Assembly (NCBI GenBank): GCA_002205965.3
Contig: NADL03000464.1
Location: 2,108,001 to 2,172,000, forward strand
Length of the DNA stretch: 64,000 nt
DNA from: Kappaphycus alvarezii
Lineage: Eukaryota; Rhodophyta; Florideophyceae; Gigartinales; Solieriaceae
Direction of reading: 5' to 3'
Position 1 is the first letter of the stretch. Every line of letters begins with the position of its first letter. A model generated the notes under the pieces. That model was given only the letters and a program-made list of their open reading frames with translations. It was not told the origin of the DNA and ran no database searches. The position numbers were made by a program, and so were the translations under genes. Below are positions 21,530 to 30,542 of this stretch, piece after piece.

Positions 21530-22290
21530 CTGTGTTCTGCCTGCGTATTGTTCGCCGCTATGCGAGTACCACCCCGGTTACCTTTATTCCCATTTCCTTT
21601 TCTGTGTCTCCAAGGTCTACATCTCACCTTATGGCACGTAAAGCATCAGTTCTCCATCAAGTCTTTCTGACGCTGCCCATCGTTTTTACGTTCAAGGTTT
21701 CCGATCTCCATCGGCATAGGACCTGAGGCATTTCGATTGGCGTGAAATGAACCTCTGCCCGTGAAGAAACCTGCGCCATAAAATGCTCCGTCAATGTTGA
21801 GAGCAATGGTAGTCGCAGCTTCAAACTTGGATGGGTTTCCTTTACGAACCTCCAACAGAATGTGGGGTTTGAGACCTTCACAGAACCGCGCCAATTTTTC
21901 CGACTCACTGATACCGGGAATATTGATAATCAAATTCCTGAACTCTGACAGGTACGCAGCCGCACTCGTTTTCTGGCGGATCTTGGTAAGTTTGTCGCGA
22001 GCTTGAATGACACTGTCCTGGGGGACAAACTCTGCCTCAACCAGGAGTTTGAAAGCTTCCCATGTAGGAGGAACAGCATTCTCGGACACAACTGTATACC
22101 ACCAGTTTGCGGCAGTTCCGGCCATGAATGTCGAAGCAAAGTCGATAGCATTCTGGGCACTGATGACTTCTTCATGGCCCACCATAATAAGTCTCAGGTA
22201 TTTTTCGACTGAATGCGACCATGACCGAACTGTTAACGCATCTCGAGTCCCATCGAACAACACAGGCTTATTTGGTTTGAAGAAAGACAT
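21530..22290 (-). pseudogene. Chromovirus gag with zinc-knuckle-like tail after a stop
   Basis: The frame from 22308 (more likely start ATG at 22290, reading MSFFKPNKPVLFDGTRD) is a retrotransposon gag: SWSHSVEKYL, FMAGTAANWWY, TWEAFKLLVEAEF, KIRQKTSAAAYLSEFRNL, and RFCEGLKPHILLEV, the order of the Retrotrans_gag fold. A TGA at 21646-21648 ends it. The frame resumes with CFTCHKVRCRPWRH, spaced like a nucleocapsid knuckle but with the third and fourth ligands as Cys and His instead of His and Cys. Suppression of this stop would be needed for a Gag-Pol product unless the copy is simply dead. Confidence 0.85.
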
Positions 22291-22308
22291 GTTCAACAAA
22301 CCTCTCAC

Positions 22309-23132
22309 TTAAAGCTTTACAATAACACCTAAACTTGAATACAAGCACTTGAAGTTGAAATCTGCAAGGGATTCATCCCTGGACGATGGGTTGGCTCCCT
22401 ACCCGCGAAGAGAGTGACTCACCAGCAGCTTTAACCACACCTACACTCCGCTGTGACTCAGCAATCCGTTCAGGATATCCCCACCAGTCCACTATGTAGA
22501 CCGCGATCGGTGTCCTTACCCTATAGGAAAGCCTCTCAAGCCGACTCTAAGCTAGCGAATAACCAAAGAATACCCTTTCTGAGCACGTACCCCTTAGTCC
22601 AAGTCCAGTCCAAGTCAACCCTATGAAGCGTTACCTCAACCCGTGACCCAGTTGGTGCACCTAGCTAACAGCCAACGAGTGCAATAGGATTGTATAGGAA
22701 TACTGTGAGGGGACCCTCAAATGGGGACTTGGTCAGAAGTACGGCTTTACTAAGGCAACTTAGTTAAGCCTAAATGTCCAGTCTAAGTATTCTGAAAAGG
22801 ATCACGCAGCTTCGTGAGGCCTGCACGCTACCTGCACAGAATAACCTAGAGAACGCAGACTAGGCTGCACCCCAAAGTTCCCGGTTACCTAGTTCTCTAA
22901 TTAGTAACCGCGACCTGCGTAGAACAATGGGGTTTAGAGTACCTGGCACTCTAGCTCGCAGATATACTCCTGTACTTGGCACTCCAGCCCACAAGTACAG
23001 TATATGATATTGCTTACAGTAAACCTGTCAGCAAAATTTTTCCAAAAATTCAACAACCCAAAATAAATACACGTGTAAGAAAACCTCGAACTAGAGCAAC
23101 ACGAAAGCGAAACAGGAGCGGAGCCGGCGAAA
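22309..23132 (-). other. Chromovirus untranslated leader
   Basis: About 840 bases between primer site and gag. It is GC-rich with short frames only, and is presumably the 5' leader carrying packaging signals. Nothing more specific can be read. Confidence 0.6.
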
Positions 23133-23144
23133 GCGATGCTACCA
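23133..23144 (-). other. Primer binding site
   Basis: The minus strand reads TGGTAGCATCGC one base inside the 5' LTR. It is complementary to a tRNA 3' end GCGATGCTACCA. TGGTA is typical of initiator-Met-like primer sites; the exact tRNA is not known from this window. Confidence 0.75.
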
Positions 23145-23145
23145 G

Positions 23146-23573
23146 TGAAACAGCGAGGGAGGCAGCCGGGGCGCTGCTAAAGAAACTGTAGAGGCGATGG
23201 TAATGGGTTTCAGAAAGTTGGGGGCAAAGGGTGTATGGAGTGTACCTGGATCCCCACAAGAATCCAGATGAGCCCCCCCTTTTATAGACAGTACGGTAAC
23301 TCTACTCTATAAATTCTATACTCTGTTAGCTCAGTAGAATTTACTAGAAAGTAGAGGTGTAACTATAGAATTGTACTATCTAGAATATAACTACGTAAAT
23401 AAAAACGATGACGTGGGGCTCCACGTCAAATAAAAACATTGAGGGAAAATCAAATTTCTAAAATCATTCAAGACGATACAGTTTCCCTGTTACACCACTG
23501 TGTAATAGAGAACTGGAATAGCGACAGCGAACAAGTCTCTATTACACAGTGGTGTAACAGATACATTGTTACA
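23146..23573 (-). repeat. 5' LTR of the chromovirus
   Basis: Near-identical partner of 17376-17804. The 25-bp inverted repeat is at 23487-23511 and 23536-23560. The TGACGTGG/CCACGTCA palindrome is at 23409-23428 and would lie in the promoter (U3) part. Confidence 0.95.
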
Positions 23574-24042
23574 TCAGAAGCGTAAGGCATAAGAAATGCT
23601 TGCGAAACAGTGCTAATCGTTTGAAGCAAGCATGCCAAACTGAAACACACTTCTAACGCAAGGTTTGTCATTTCGTGCATTATGCACTGCATCCTCATTC
23701 ACTGAGCCCTTGATAATGCCCTCCGTAGAAATCTTGGAGTTGAAACATACACCAAAAATCCTTAAAACACTCTCTACATGTATATCCTCAGAGATCTCCA
23801 CAGTTCCCAAACCATGCGCTTGGCTAATTTCAAACAAACGGCTCGAATTCTGTTCCACCGGTCAGATTTAAACACTTTTTTCTTACTGTGCGGGAATTGG
23901 GGGGCGATTTAATACTTGAAAGATATGGTCGGTTGTGGGGCGGAATATCCTACAGGGTCCCCGGTGCCTTTGAGTACTTGTTCTCACCGCCGTAAAGATG
24001 TTCTCCCCCCACAAGATGACCAGTAGTACGTCTTAATTTTCC
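23574..24042. other. Flank of the chromovirus; unassigned minus-strand frame
   Basis: A minus-strand frame of 81 codons (23613-23858) includes AHGLGTVEISEDI. It could be a fragment of a copia gag-pol linker, but the match is too short to claim. The sequence is continuous with the region left of 17376, which was split by the insertion. Confidence 0.35.
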
Positions 24043-24392
24043 CTAAAACCCCGGCTCAGGGGCAGCCAACAGGCAAGGTGCTTTGGAAATTGCGGCAGCG
24101 GCAGCGTGCCTTTGAGTAAGCACTGCTTGGACATTGCCATAGGCCTCCATCGCCCTAACGCCCACGTTTCCCTCGACGTCGTTCAGCACCCTATAGGCGT
24201 CTGGGTGTCAACCTCCGACAGTGGATATAGGGATAGGCACGAGCCTACCTCTCATGGAGGTTGCAATAAAAGATTCATATCTGCTATGCTCCGCGGAGAC
24301 GACCGCAATGAGGGAGGTGAGCGGGTTAAACGCGTGGACTCTCCTGTGGGAAGGCGCCAGCGGTTTCACGAACGTATCGTCAAATAACTCCG
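24043..24392 (-). pseudogene. Non-LTR element endonuclease C-terminus (copy C)
   Basis: The minus strand reads FDDTFVKPLAPSH, a helix with SAEHSRYESFIA, RLVPIPISTVGG, one stop, HPDAYRVLND and a final QAVLTQRHAAAAAISKAP, ending at a TAG (24043-24045). This is the terminal part of the R2-type restriction-like endonuclease protein, normally LDVTVxSPL, KxxKY, FIPLVxETxGGWHP and a C-terminal LxxRLxxxLxxxN helix. It is truncated at its 5' side and carries a stop replacing the Trp of GGWHP. It aligns with copy D throughout, at roughly 45-50% protein identity by eye. Confidence 0.75.
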
Positions 24393-24617
24393 TACTGTAC
24401 CTCCGTTGCTCCCCATCGCTCGGATTTCAACACTTGATCATTCAGAATTTTTTCTTGAGCAGAAAAATTACAGCTGTAAACAGAAACAGGCGCTAAGGAC
24501 GCAAAGGAACTAAAAAACTGTAAACAATAAATTTGTACCGGAGCGTAGATATCGTATCATTGTCAAGCCAATTGCGAAACCGTACGATGCGTCGAAAGCT
24601 GTGGATGGCACTCCAAT

Positions 24618-24981
24618 CTACCAGAAGGTGGAAGGGAGGCCAGCCAGCAAACAAGCGGCATTGGAGGTTACTGTCAAAGCGGAGTGCCGCTGTAAAAGAA
24701 TGGCTCTAACCTTCGAAAACCGTTCCATTGCGCGGGTGGCAACGGTTCTCGCGAGTTCCTTGACGACGGAGAACGCCGCCGGATGCCAACCTCCTAGCGT
24801 TGAGATGGGAACAGGAACCAGCCTGTTTCTCCCAGGCAGCTCAGCAAGGAACCCTTGGTATTTCCGCTGCTTCTCTGCGTGAGCTGCGTTGAGGCTTGTG
24901 TGTGGGTTGAAAGCCCTGGCTCTTGCGTGGGAGGGAGCGAGCGGGTTGACAAAGGTTACGTCGAAGTAATCCGTGCCACCG
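24618..24981 (-). pseudogene. Non-LTR element endonuclease C-terminus (copy D)
   Basis: One uninterrupted minus-strand frame to the TAG at 24618-24620. It reads GGTDYFDVTFVNPLAPSHA (catalytic D of the PD-D/ExK nuclease), HAEKQRKYQGFLAEL, NRLVPVPISTLGGWHPAAF, VVKELARTVATR, KVRAILLQRHSALTVTSNA. This is the intact tail of an R2-like endonuclease protein. The sequence upstream of 24981 does not continue into the RHN or PD motifs, so it is 5'-truncated or rearranged. The + strand frames over this stretch are shadows. Confidence 0.78.
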
Positions 24982-26332
24982 GCGGCTCGATGTACTGCAT
25001 GGATCCAAAGGCAGCACCAGGGATACTGTACTCAGCCAACGACTTTTTCCCTGCTTATGTAGGATACACGATAGTTCGCTCTTTGAGAAGGCCCAAATGA
25101 TCCCAACGAGGCCTTACTCCTCTTCGAACGTTGAAGCCGTATACTTGAACGGTGCACAACAAGCCACGTTCCTCCTCTTGAGAGATGCCAATTGCAGAAA
25201 ACACCCAAACTTGCATTTTCCCAGAACCGGTTTTGGCTTGTGCATCCAGCGGTGAAGAAAAGACCTTAACGATGTAGATCCTTTCCTTAGTGGGGAAAGT
25301 TTTGGGTGATTTTACTGTTGGAAGATATACGCGATCTATCTTAAGTTGATTTTTCTGCTGATCCTAGTTTGATACGGCAGCCCTGTTGTATGGCTCAGGT
25401 GGCCCTGTCAAGACCAGAAGCCGAAAGAGTCGCTTGTTGTTTTGTTGTGAAGACAGGTACTGTCATGGCGCAGTCGCAATCAGGTAGAGGGAATGAGTCT
25501 CAGTTTTAGGAATTTGCTGATCAAAGAGAGAATATTATTCGGCTGCTATCTAATAGTGGGGGGCAGGGGGTGAAAAGAGGGGTTTCCTTTACTGTGACAG
25601 ATGTTTTGACTTTAACCCAATATCATTTCATACCTGAGTAATGCATTGCATGCATGTAGTGAGAAACCTCAAAAGGGATCCTCAAGGCCACTCAACAGAC
25701 AGGCTGCATTCGCACGCACATTTACCAGCGTACCAGTTGCGCCTTGTGTTCGTCAGTGGCTAGGTCCATCCTGTCGCGAGCCCCACTGCACGTGACCGAT
25801 TTGGTCCATCCAGTTAGCTCTTAACTGAATATAGTTGGTCAGTCGGTGCACACTCTACATTCGAGAAACTGGGAATTTTTCGGTAGTAAATATCTCTGCC
25901 TTGACATAATCGCCGGTGCCTTATTTTTTTGATTCTGTCCTTGTATCGTGGATTCCACCCTGCGCTCAAGGATTACGAGATTGCTGGTGCCATTGCAGAG
26001 ATATAGGCCCTTTGTTTGGAAGGATGCGGTCGCTTGAAATGATGCAGATTGTCCTTTATTACGTAAAAAATATTGTGCAGTACGGTATTTGCTTAAACTC
26101 TTGGCATTTGAGAAAATTACTAGTCCCGGGAGCTCTTGCATGAGTATTACAAATCCCCCTCTCTCCATGTTCTGTAAATGGGTAATTTATTACTTGCAAA
26201 GTACTGTAATGTCATTTCTTGAAGAGAGGCCACATGTTCCATTAGGGATTGAGGGGAGTAGGTGCGAGCTTACAGTGTTCGGGCTTAGCAGAATGGCCGC
26301 GTCGCCGTAGAAAACGGACCGGAGTATTACAG
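24982..26332. other. Intergenic; two unassigned short coding-like frames
   Basis: On the minus strand, about 25370 to 25085 holds a 97-codon frame with no upstream Met: KIDRVYLPTVKSPKTFP, RIYIVKVFSSPLDAQ, MQVWVFSAIGISQEEERG. It ends in TAA just before copy D. On the + strand, 25465-25641 reads MAQSQSGRGNESQF, one stop, then EFADQRENIIRLLSNSGG, resembling the N-terminus of a transposon accessory ORF. Neither family is recognised. The remainder up to 26332 shows nothing. Confidence 0.3.
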
Positions 26333-26392
26333 TATTTACAGCCATCACTCCACTGTACATACAGTGGGACAGTGGAGTGATGGCTGTAAATA
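26333..26392. repeat. Perfect 24-bp inverted repeat (fold-back) upstream of the kinase gene
   Basis: The left arm, 26333-26356, starts TATTTACAGCCATCAC. The right arm, 26369-26392, is its exact reverse complement and ends GTGATGGCTGTAAATA. The spacer is 12 bases. It lies 227 bases before the first ATG of the kinase gene. It could be a MITE-like fold-back remnant or a transcript-level hairpin. Confidence 0.8.
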
Positions 26393-26618
26393 TAATATAT
26401 TCTATAAATTTAATATAAAAATTAGACATACTGTAGTATATAACATGGAGTAACTTTATGGCATCTGTAAAACAGGCCTGTTGTGTACTGATTTATTTCA
26501 ACGTAGACTGCCGTACACTGCGGTGCTGCGGTGACAGCGCATCCTCCAGCTGTCGCAAGCAACTCTCGTCGCAACACCGATGATCTTCGCGCGGAATGAC
26601 AACCAACTGGCGCCTTGA

Positions 26619-28439
26619 TTGATCTCAAAGTGTCCGTTCTTCACGCCTTCCCCCAGCCGCCGTTACCTCTCCAATCTGCTACAATCGCCCGTCATCCCCG
26701 CCGTCATGTCTTTCCTCCGTGGCCGTCGCCTCCCCCTGTTCGCAGGCACATTGTTGGTCACCACTGCCGCCTCTGTTTCACTCGAACGTCATCCTGGTCT
26801 TCTCGATCACACTCCCTTGGAATCCCCAGCCTCAAGCATCATAGCTATCGTTCGTTTTGCCCGTGCGCTTGGTACCGCCTCTGCTGTCATGGCTGATTAT
26901 CGAATGTTGTTTGCGCGACATTCCGATTACACCTCCGACCATTACCGAGAAGAACGCTCCATCGTCCATCGCCGTTCCGCAAACAGATTGCTGGCATTGG
27001 CACGCCGTCAGGGGGCAGTATACGTGAAAATAGGCCAGCACATTGCCTCGATGAATCATGCAGTACCGCCAGAGTATTCACAGCGCCTGAGGTTATTGGA
27101 GGATCGTGCAGCGTATCGTCCGTATGGACAGATTCGCCGTGCTTTGGCTATGGAGCTGGGAAGGGGAGTCACAGATGTGTTTGAGGAGTTTGATCCAATC
27201 CCGGTAGCTGCAGCGAGTTTGGCACAAGTGCATCGTGCAAAGTTGCGCAGTGGAGACGAGGTGGCAGTCAAGGTGCAGTATCCGGGATTGGAGTCATTGG
27301 TGCAGGGCGACTTAAAGAGTATACAGATGCTGAGCTGGATGCTGTCGTGGGTTTTTCCTTACTTCAACATGGGATGGGTTGTGGGACAATTTCGAAAGAA
27401 CTTGGAGAAGGAGATTGATTTTGAGCTAGAAGCGGAAAGCGCGGAAAGGACTGGGGATTTCTTTGAGGGCGATGGAAAGGTTTGGGTTCCTGCTGTGTTC
27501 AGGGAATTGAGTACAAAGAGGTTATTGGTCATGGAGTATGTGGATGGTTTTCGAGTCGATGACGTGGAAGCGATGGCGCAAGGAGGAATTGATCCTCACC
27601 AAGTCGCGGAAACAGTAGTGAACGCCTTCGCACAAATGATATTTGTGAATGGCTTCGTGCATTGTGACCCACATGCTGGTAACTTGATGGTGAGAAGGAA
27701 GGAGGGTGGACAATTTGATTTGTTCTTGCTAGATCATGGGCTGTATAGACAGCTGGATGATAGCTTCAGACAGAGCTATTGTAAGTTATGGAGGGGCTTG
27801 GTCTTGAGGAGAGATGGCGACGTTGAGGTAGCTTGCAAGGAATTGGGGGCTCCAGGATTTGCCAATGTTTTCTCCGTGTTTTTGCTCAATCGGTCATGGA
27901 GGTTTGCAAAGAAACTGGGGACCGATATTAGGGTGAAAATGAGCAAGGAAGAGCTAAAGCAACTGCGGAATGATCTGAAAGAGGGAGGGTTGCGTTCACA
28001 GGCTGATGTGTCAGCATTTGTGGAGCGTATTCCCGATGATTTGCTGCTAGTCTTCAAGATGAATTCTCTAGTTAGGAATGTGAACAAGGCCCTTGGAGCA
28101 AGTGTCAATCGGTTCAAGGTTAACGCGCGTTATGCGGTCAAAGGCCTGAGGCACTTCAACGGCAATTGGGGGGCAAGGAACGGCGGCTCTGGCAGTGGAG
28201 CCGGAGGCGCCGTTGTTGTCGCTGGAACTCATTCAGAGCTTACGCGTGCTTATGATCGATTCCTGGCCATGGGGAACTGGGTTCGCATGGTAATAGACTG
28301 TGCTTATGTTGAGCTGCACCTGTTCTGTTTGGATGTGGCCCTGCTTGCGGTGAAGTGGTGGTTAGGCGGTAATTTTATGTTGGACCCTGGAGCGGACAAA
28401 AGCCCAACAAACTCGGAGGCGATGAGTTTCATCGGGTAA
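26619..28439 (+). CDS. ABC1/ADCK1-like atypical kinase (UbiB family), probably mitochondrial
   Basis: An intronless 606-codon gene and the only intact host gene seen. The N-terminus has many Arg/Ser and no acidic residues (SPSRRYLSNLLQ), followed from Met30 (ATG 26706) by RGRRLPLF and a hydrophobic segment LFAGTLLVTTAASVSL, as expected for mitochondrial import and an inner-membrane anchor. Family motifs follow: VYVKIGQ (the KxGQ motif, about residue 137), VAAASLAQVH (the Ala-rich loop replacing the P-loop), VAVKVQYPG with the ATP-site Lys, ELSTKRLLVMEYVDG, MIFVNGFVHCDPHAGN (catalytic loop) and LLDHGLY (metal-binding, DFG equivalent). The HGLY form and the overall order are closest to ADCK1 / yeast Mcp2 (Cqd-type) proteins, involved in mitochondrial lipid and coenzyme Q homeostasis. 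A Gly/Ser-rich insertion (about 516-527) precedes a C-terminal helix. ATG 26706 is a plausible alternative start. Confidence 0.93.
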   Translation: MISKCPFFTPSPSRRYLSNLLQSPVIPAVMSFLRGRRLPLFAGTLLVTTAASVSLERHPGLLDHTPLESPASSIIAIVRFARALGTASAVMADYRMLFARHSDYTSDHYREERSIVHRRSANRLLALARRQGAVYVKIGQHIASMNHAVPPEYSQRLRLLEDRAAYRPYGQIRRALAMELGRGVTDVFEEFDPIPVAAASLAQVHRAKLRSGDEVAVKVQYPGLESLVQGDLKSIQMLSWMLSWVFPYFNMGWVVGQFRKNLEKEIDFELEAESAERTGDFFEGDGKVWVPAVFRELSTKRLLVMEYVDGFRVDDVEAMAQGGIDPHQVAETVVNAFAQMIFVNGFVHCDPHAGNLMVRRKEGGQFDLFLLDHGLYRQLDDSFRQSYCKLWRGLVLRRDGDVEVACKELGAPGFANVFSVFLLNRSWRFAKKLGTDIRVKMSKEELKQLRNDLKEGGLRSQADVSAFVERIPDDLLLVFKMNSLVRNVNKALGASVNRFKVNARYAVKGLRHFNGNWGARNGGSGSGAGGAVVVAGTHSELTRAYDRFLAMGNWVRMVIDCAYVELHLFCLDVALLAVKWWLGGNFMLDPGADKSPTNSEAMSFIG

Positions 28440-30045
28440 GGTTCTTCCTGTTTCAGATGATCCTCATATCTTTGTGTTGTGGATCCTCACGAAGGCACCC
28501 TTCAAATCGCTACAGTTTGAAGTACATTTAATCCTTCCCTTTGAATCCTGCAGGAGACTTGGTGAGGGGATGACGGTCCGATATCAGTGACAGAGACACA
28601 GAAACCGGCAGTGACGAACGAGAAATGTGCACAATGGCGATCGCTGAATGCCACTCCGCAGGACTCCATATGGCGCCTGTGAGGGATCATGACACTGATG
28701 TCACACGCGGGAGTAAGAATTTCAGGTTGCTAGGTGGTTCACGTGATCACTGTGACATACCAATCATTCAAAATGCGGTGATTGTAGGTTTACGTCGGCA
28801 GACAAAATTCCAAAGAATGCGAACTTCCCGATAGGAACAAGGTGTGCATCGGTAATCAGCAAGCTCAACAGGACAGGTGCAAACTTCGAACCCATAGAAT
28901 GCAAGCATGTCTCAACTACCCGTTTGCCATTGAATGGCACACCGTGTGCCCTCGTTTCATCCATCATATATGCATCTTAACTCCCTCCATCGTCGCCAAT
29001 CGTGAAACGTCAGGGTTCACGAGCATTTTTGAGCAATATCGGCATACTATCCAAAAGATTTGGTCATAATTTTTGAATCCATGGCTGAGCACGTTCCCTC
29101 ATAAACTTTTAGACAGAAACAACGGCCAGCTAAAAAAGCCGGCTACTTTTTCGAAAGGTGCTACCTGAGCAATTATTGTAAGTGCGATTCTGGTCTAGAA
29201 AATTCCGACGCTACCTTTCGAGGCGCATGCATGTCTGGGATCTGCCGGCGTGCCTGTTGTTTCTTGCCGCAGTGTAGTCAGAGACGCGCAAGCCGAGCTC
29301 TTCATTAGACGTGGGGCGTACACTTCGAATATTGACGCATGGTAGGAGGGGGAACCTGCCCCCTGGTGGGAAACCAGATGAACAATGGACTGCAAGGGCC
29401 GAGAGTTGCTGGTCAGTGCCCTAATGTTGCTGGGCCCCTAACGAGACGCAGTTATGACACAGAAGCATCAACATCCAATTTCAGGTGTCCGAAGTGGTAC
29501 AGCCAATCTTCTAGCGGGACAGACGATCACGTTTCGAGCTTGTAAGACACTTGCAAGGGGGCAATTCGAACGCAGCGTCTGCAAAAGATCTTATGTCGAA
29601 ATATCGACATTCATACAGTAAGTGCATTTCCTGGCTTACACTTGACGAGTAGTGGGACTTCGATCCGGCAGTCAAGTCCAGTAGCGCGGATGACATAGTA
29701 TGCCAGGGCGGTGCGTAGCGAATTGCGGCGGCGGATGCTCTCGAAGCTGGATGGGCTAAGATCGGCAACAAGGTCGCCGAAGTTGTGCACCTGGTGGGTG
29801 CGGTGATGGAATTTGTCTGCAAACGGCTGCCCGTACGAAATGAGCCACCCTGGTGAAAAGTGGACCCGGCACCGGCCCCGGGTGCGGGAAGTTTATTGTG
29901 GTGGTACTCATGCTGTTGACGGAATTTCAGCGGCTGCGGCCTCAAGGAAAACGAACGATCACAGGCCACTGGGTAAGTGGGAGGTGTCGATTCAGTCGCG
30001 AACCCGCAGCAAGGTCACTGATCTGGAACGCAAACTGTCGCGAAG
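28440..30045. other. Region downstream of the kinase gene; no clear gene, possible non-LTR debris from 29200
   Basis: Frames up to 150 codons exist around 29511-29969 on both strands. They read as GC-rich shadows, and no RT motif could be fixed. Probably the decayed upstream part of non-LTR copy E. No canonical AATAAA was seen close after the kinase stop codon. Confidence 0.35.
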
Positions 30046-30240
30046 ACCCCCGCCCCATCCCGACAACCCCACAGAGGCCCCAAACTTCGAGTTCCAACTG
30101 CTGGCTTTCGATTCTCTCGGTTCGCCTTCCCCCGCTAGTATTCTCTTCGTAGAGGATCTCCTCTCGCGCATCGCGGAGAAGTTCGACTCAACAGTTGGAA
30201 TTATCCGAGCTCGAATTTACTATCCCCCTAGAGCTAGTTA
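30046..30240 (+). pseudogene. Non-LTR element C-terminal fragment (copy E), interrupted by the Tc1 element
   Basis: The + frame reads NFEFQLLAFDSLGSPSPAS, matching the DFVPLAFDSLGSPSE motif of copy A. It continues with LLSRIAEKFDSTVGIIRARIYYPPRAS, the usual C-terminal helix (RxFGTTVSxxRARIYY-type). Upstream, ASRKTNDHRPL fits the basic KRKKRD helix. The frame runs directly into the Tc1 terminal repeat at 30241, so the transposon inserted within this fragment. The overall match to copy A is partial, so it is a related but distinct subfamily. Confidence 0.6.
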
Positions 30241-30426
30241 CAGTGCGGTGCAAAAGTATAGACTCAAATGAATTGAGAAAAGTATTAAAATAAGCCAGAT
30301 ATATTGTGTACCATAAAAAACGTCTTTAAAAGCTGAGTAGAACAGCAGCATTTTTTTAAGAGAAAACAAAAGACAGTACGTGTGGGAATAAAAAACGTGA
30401 TTTTACCGGTGCAAAAGTATATACTC
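30241..30426 (+). repeat. Left terminal inverted repeat of the Tc1 element
   Basis: Aligns base by base with the reverse complement of 31581-31764, with roughly a dozen differences by eye. Outer and inner direct repeats share GGTGCAAAAGTATA. Confidence 0.92.
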
Positions 30427-30542
30427 AAGAATTGTTTGAGGTTGTCAAGTGGCGGGAAATGCAAACAGAACGAACAAATGCATACCAAACGACTCTCCTC
30501 ACCTTTCCCAAAGCATCCGTTTCATTTCAATGCATTGCAATC

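Larger units (their letters stand above)
17376..23573 (-). mobile_element. Complete Ty3/gypsy chromovirus insertion, structurally intact but gene-dead
   Basis: A 6.2-kb minus-strand LTR retrotransposon. LTRs of 429 and 428 bp differ by two substitutions and one base in a C run. In transcriptional order it has the 5' LTR (23573-23146), a tRNA-type primer site (23144-23133), a long leader, gag, protease, RT, RNase H, integrase, a C-terminal chromodomain, a polypurine tract (17820-17805) and the 3' LTR (17804-17376). Flanks CCAGA and TCAGA match in 4 of 5 positions, consistent with a 5-bp target duplication. Coding regions carry at least seven stops or frameshifts. The integrase-last order and the chromodomain define the chromovirus branch of Metaviridae. 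Confidence 0.92.

Noticed and set aside
24106..24882. Plus-strand frames at 24106-24387, 24221-24496 and 24601-24882 looked like a tandem paralogous gene pair, since they align with each other.
   Set aside because: The minus strand over the same bases reads the C-terminal tail of an R2-type endonuclease (FDVTFVNPL, GGWHP) with fewer interruptions, which explains the mutual similarity; the + frames are shadows.
29511..29969. A 152-codon minus-strand ORF as a gene.
   Set aside because: Low-complexity Ser/Ala/Thr composition, an equally long frame on the other strand, and location in GC-rich non-LTR debris; no motif supports it.
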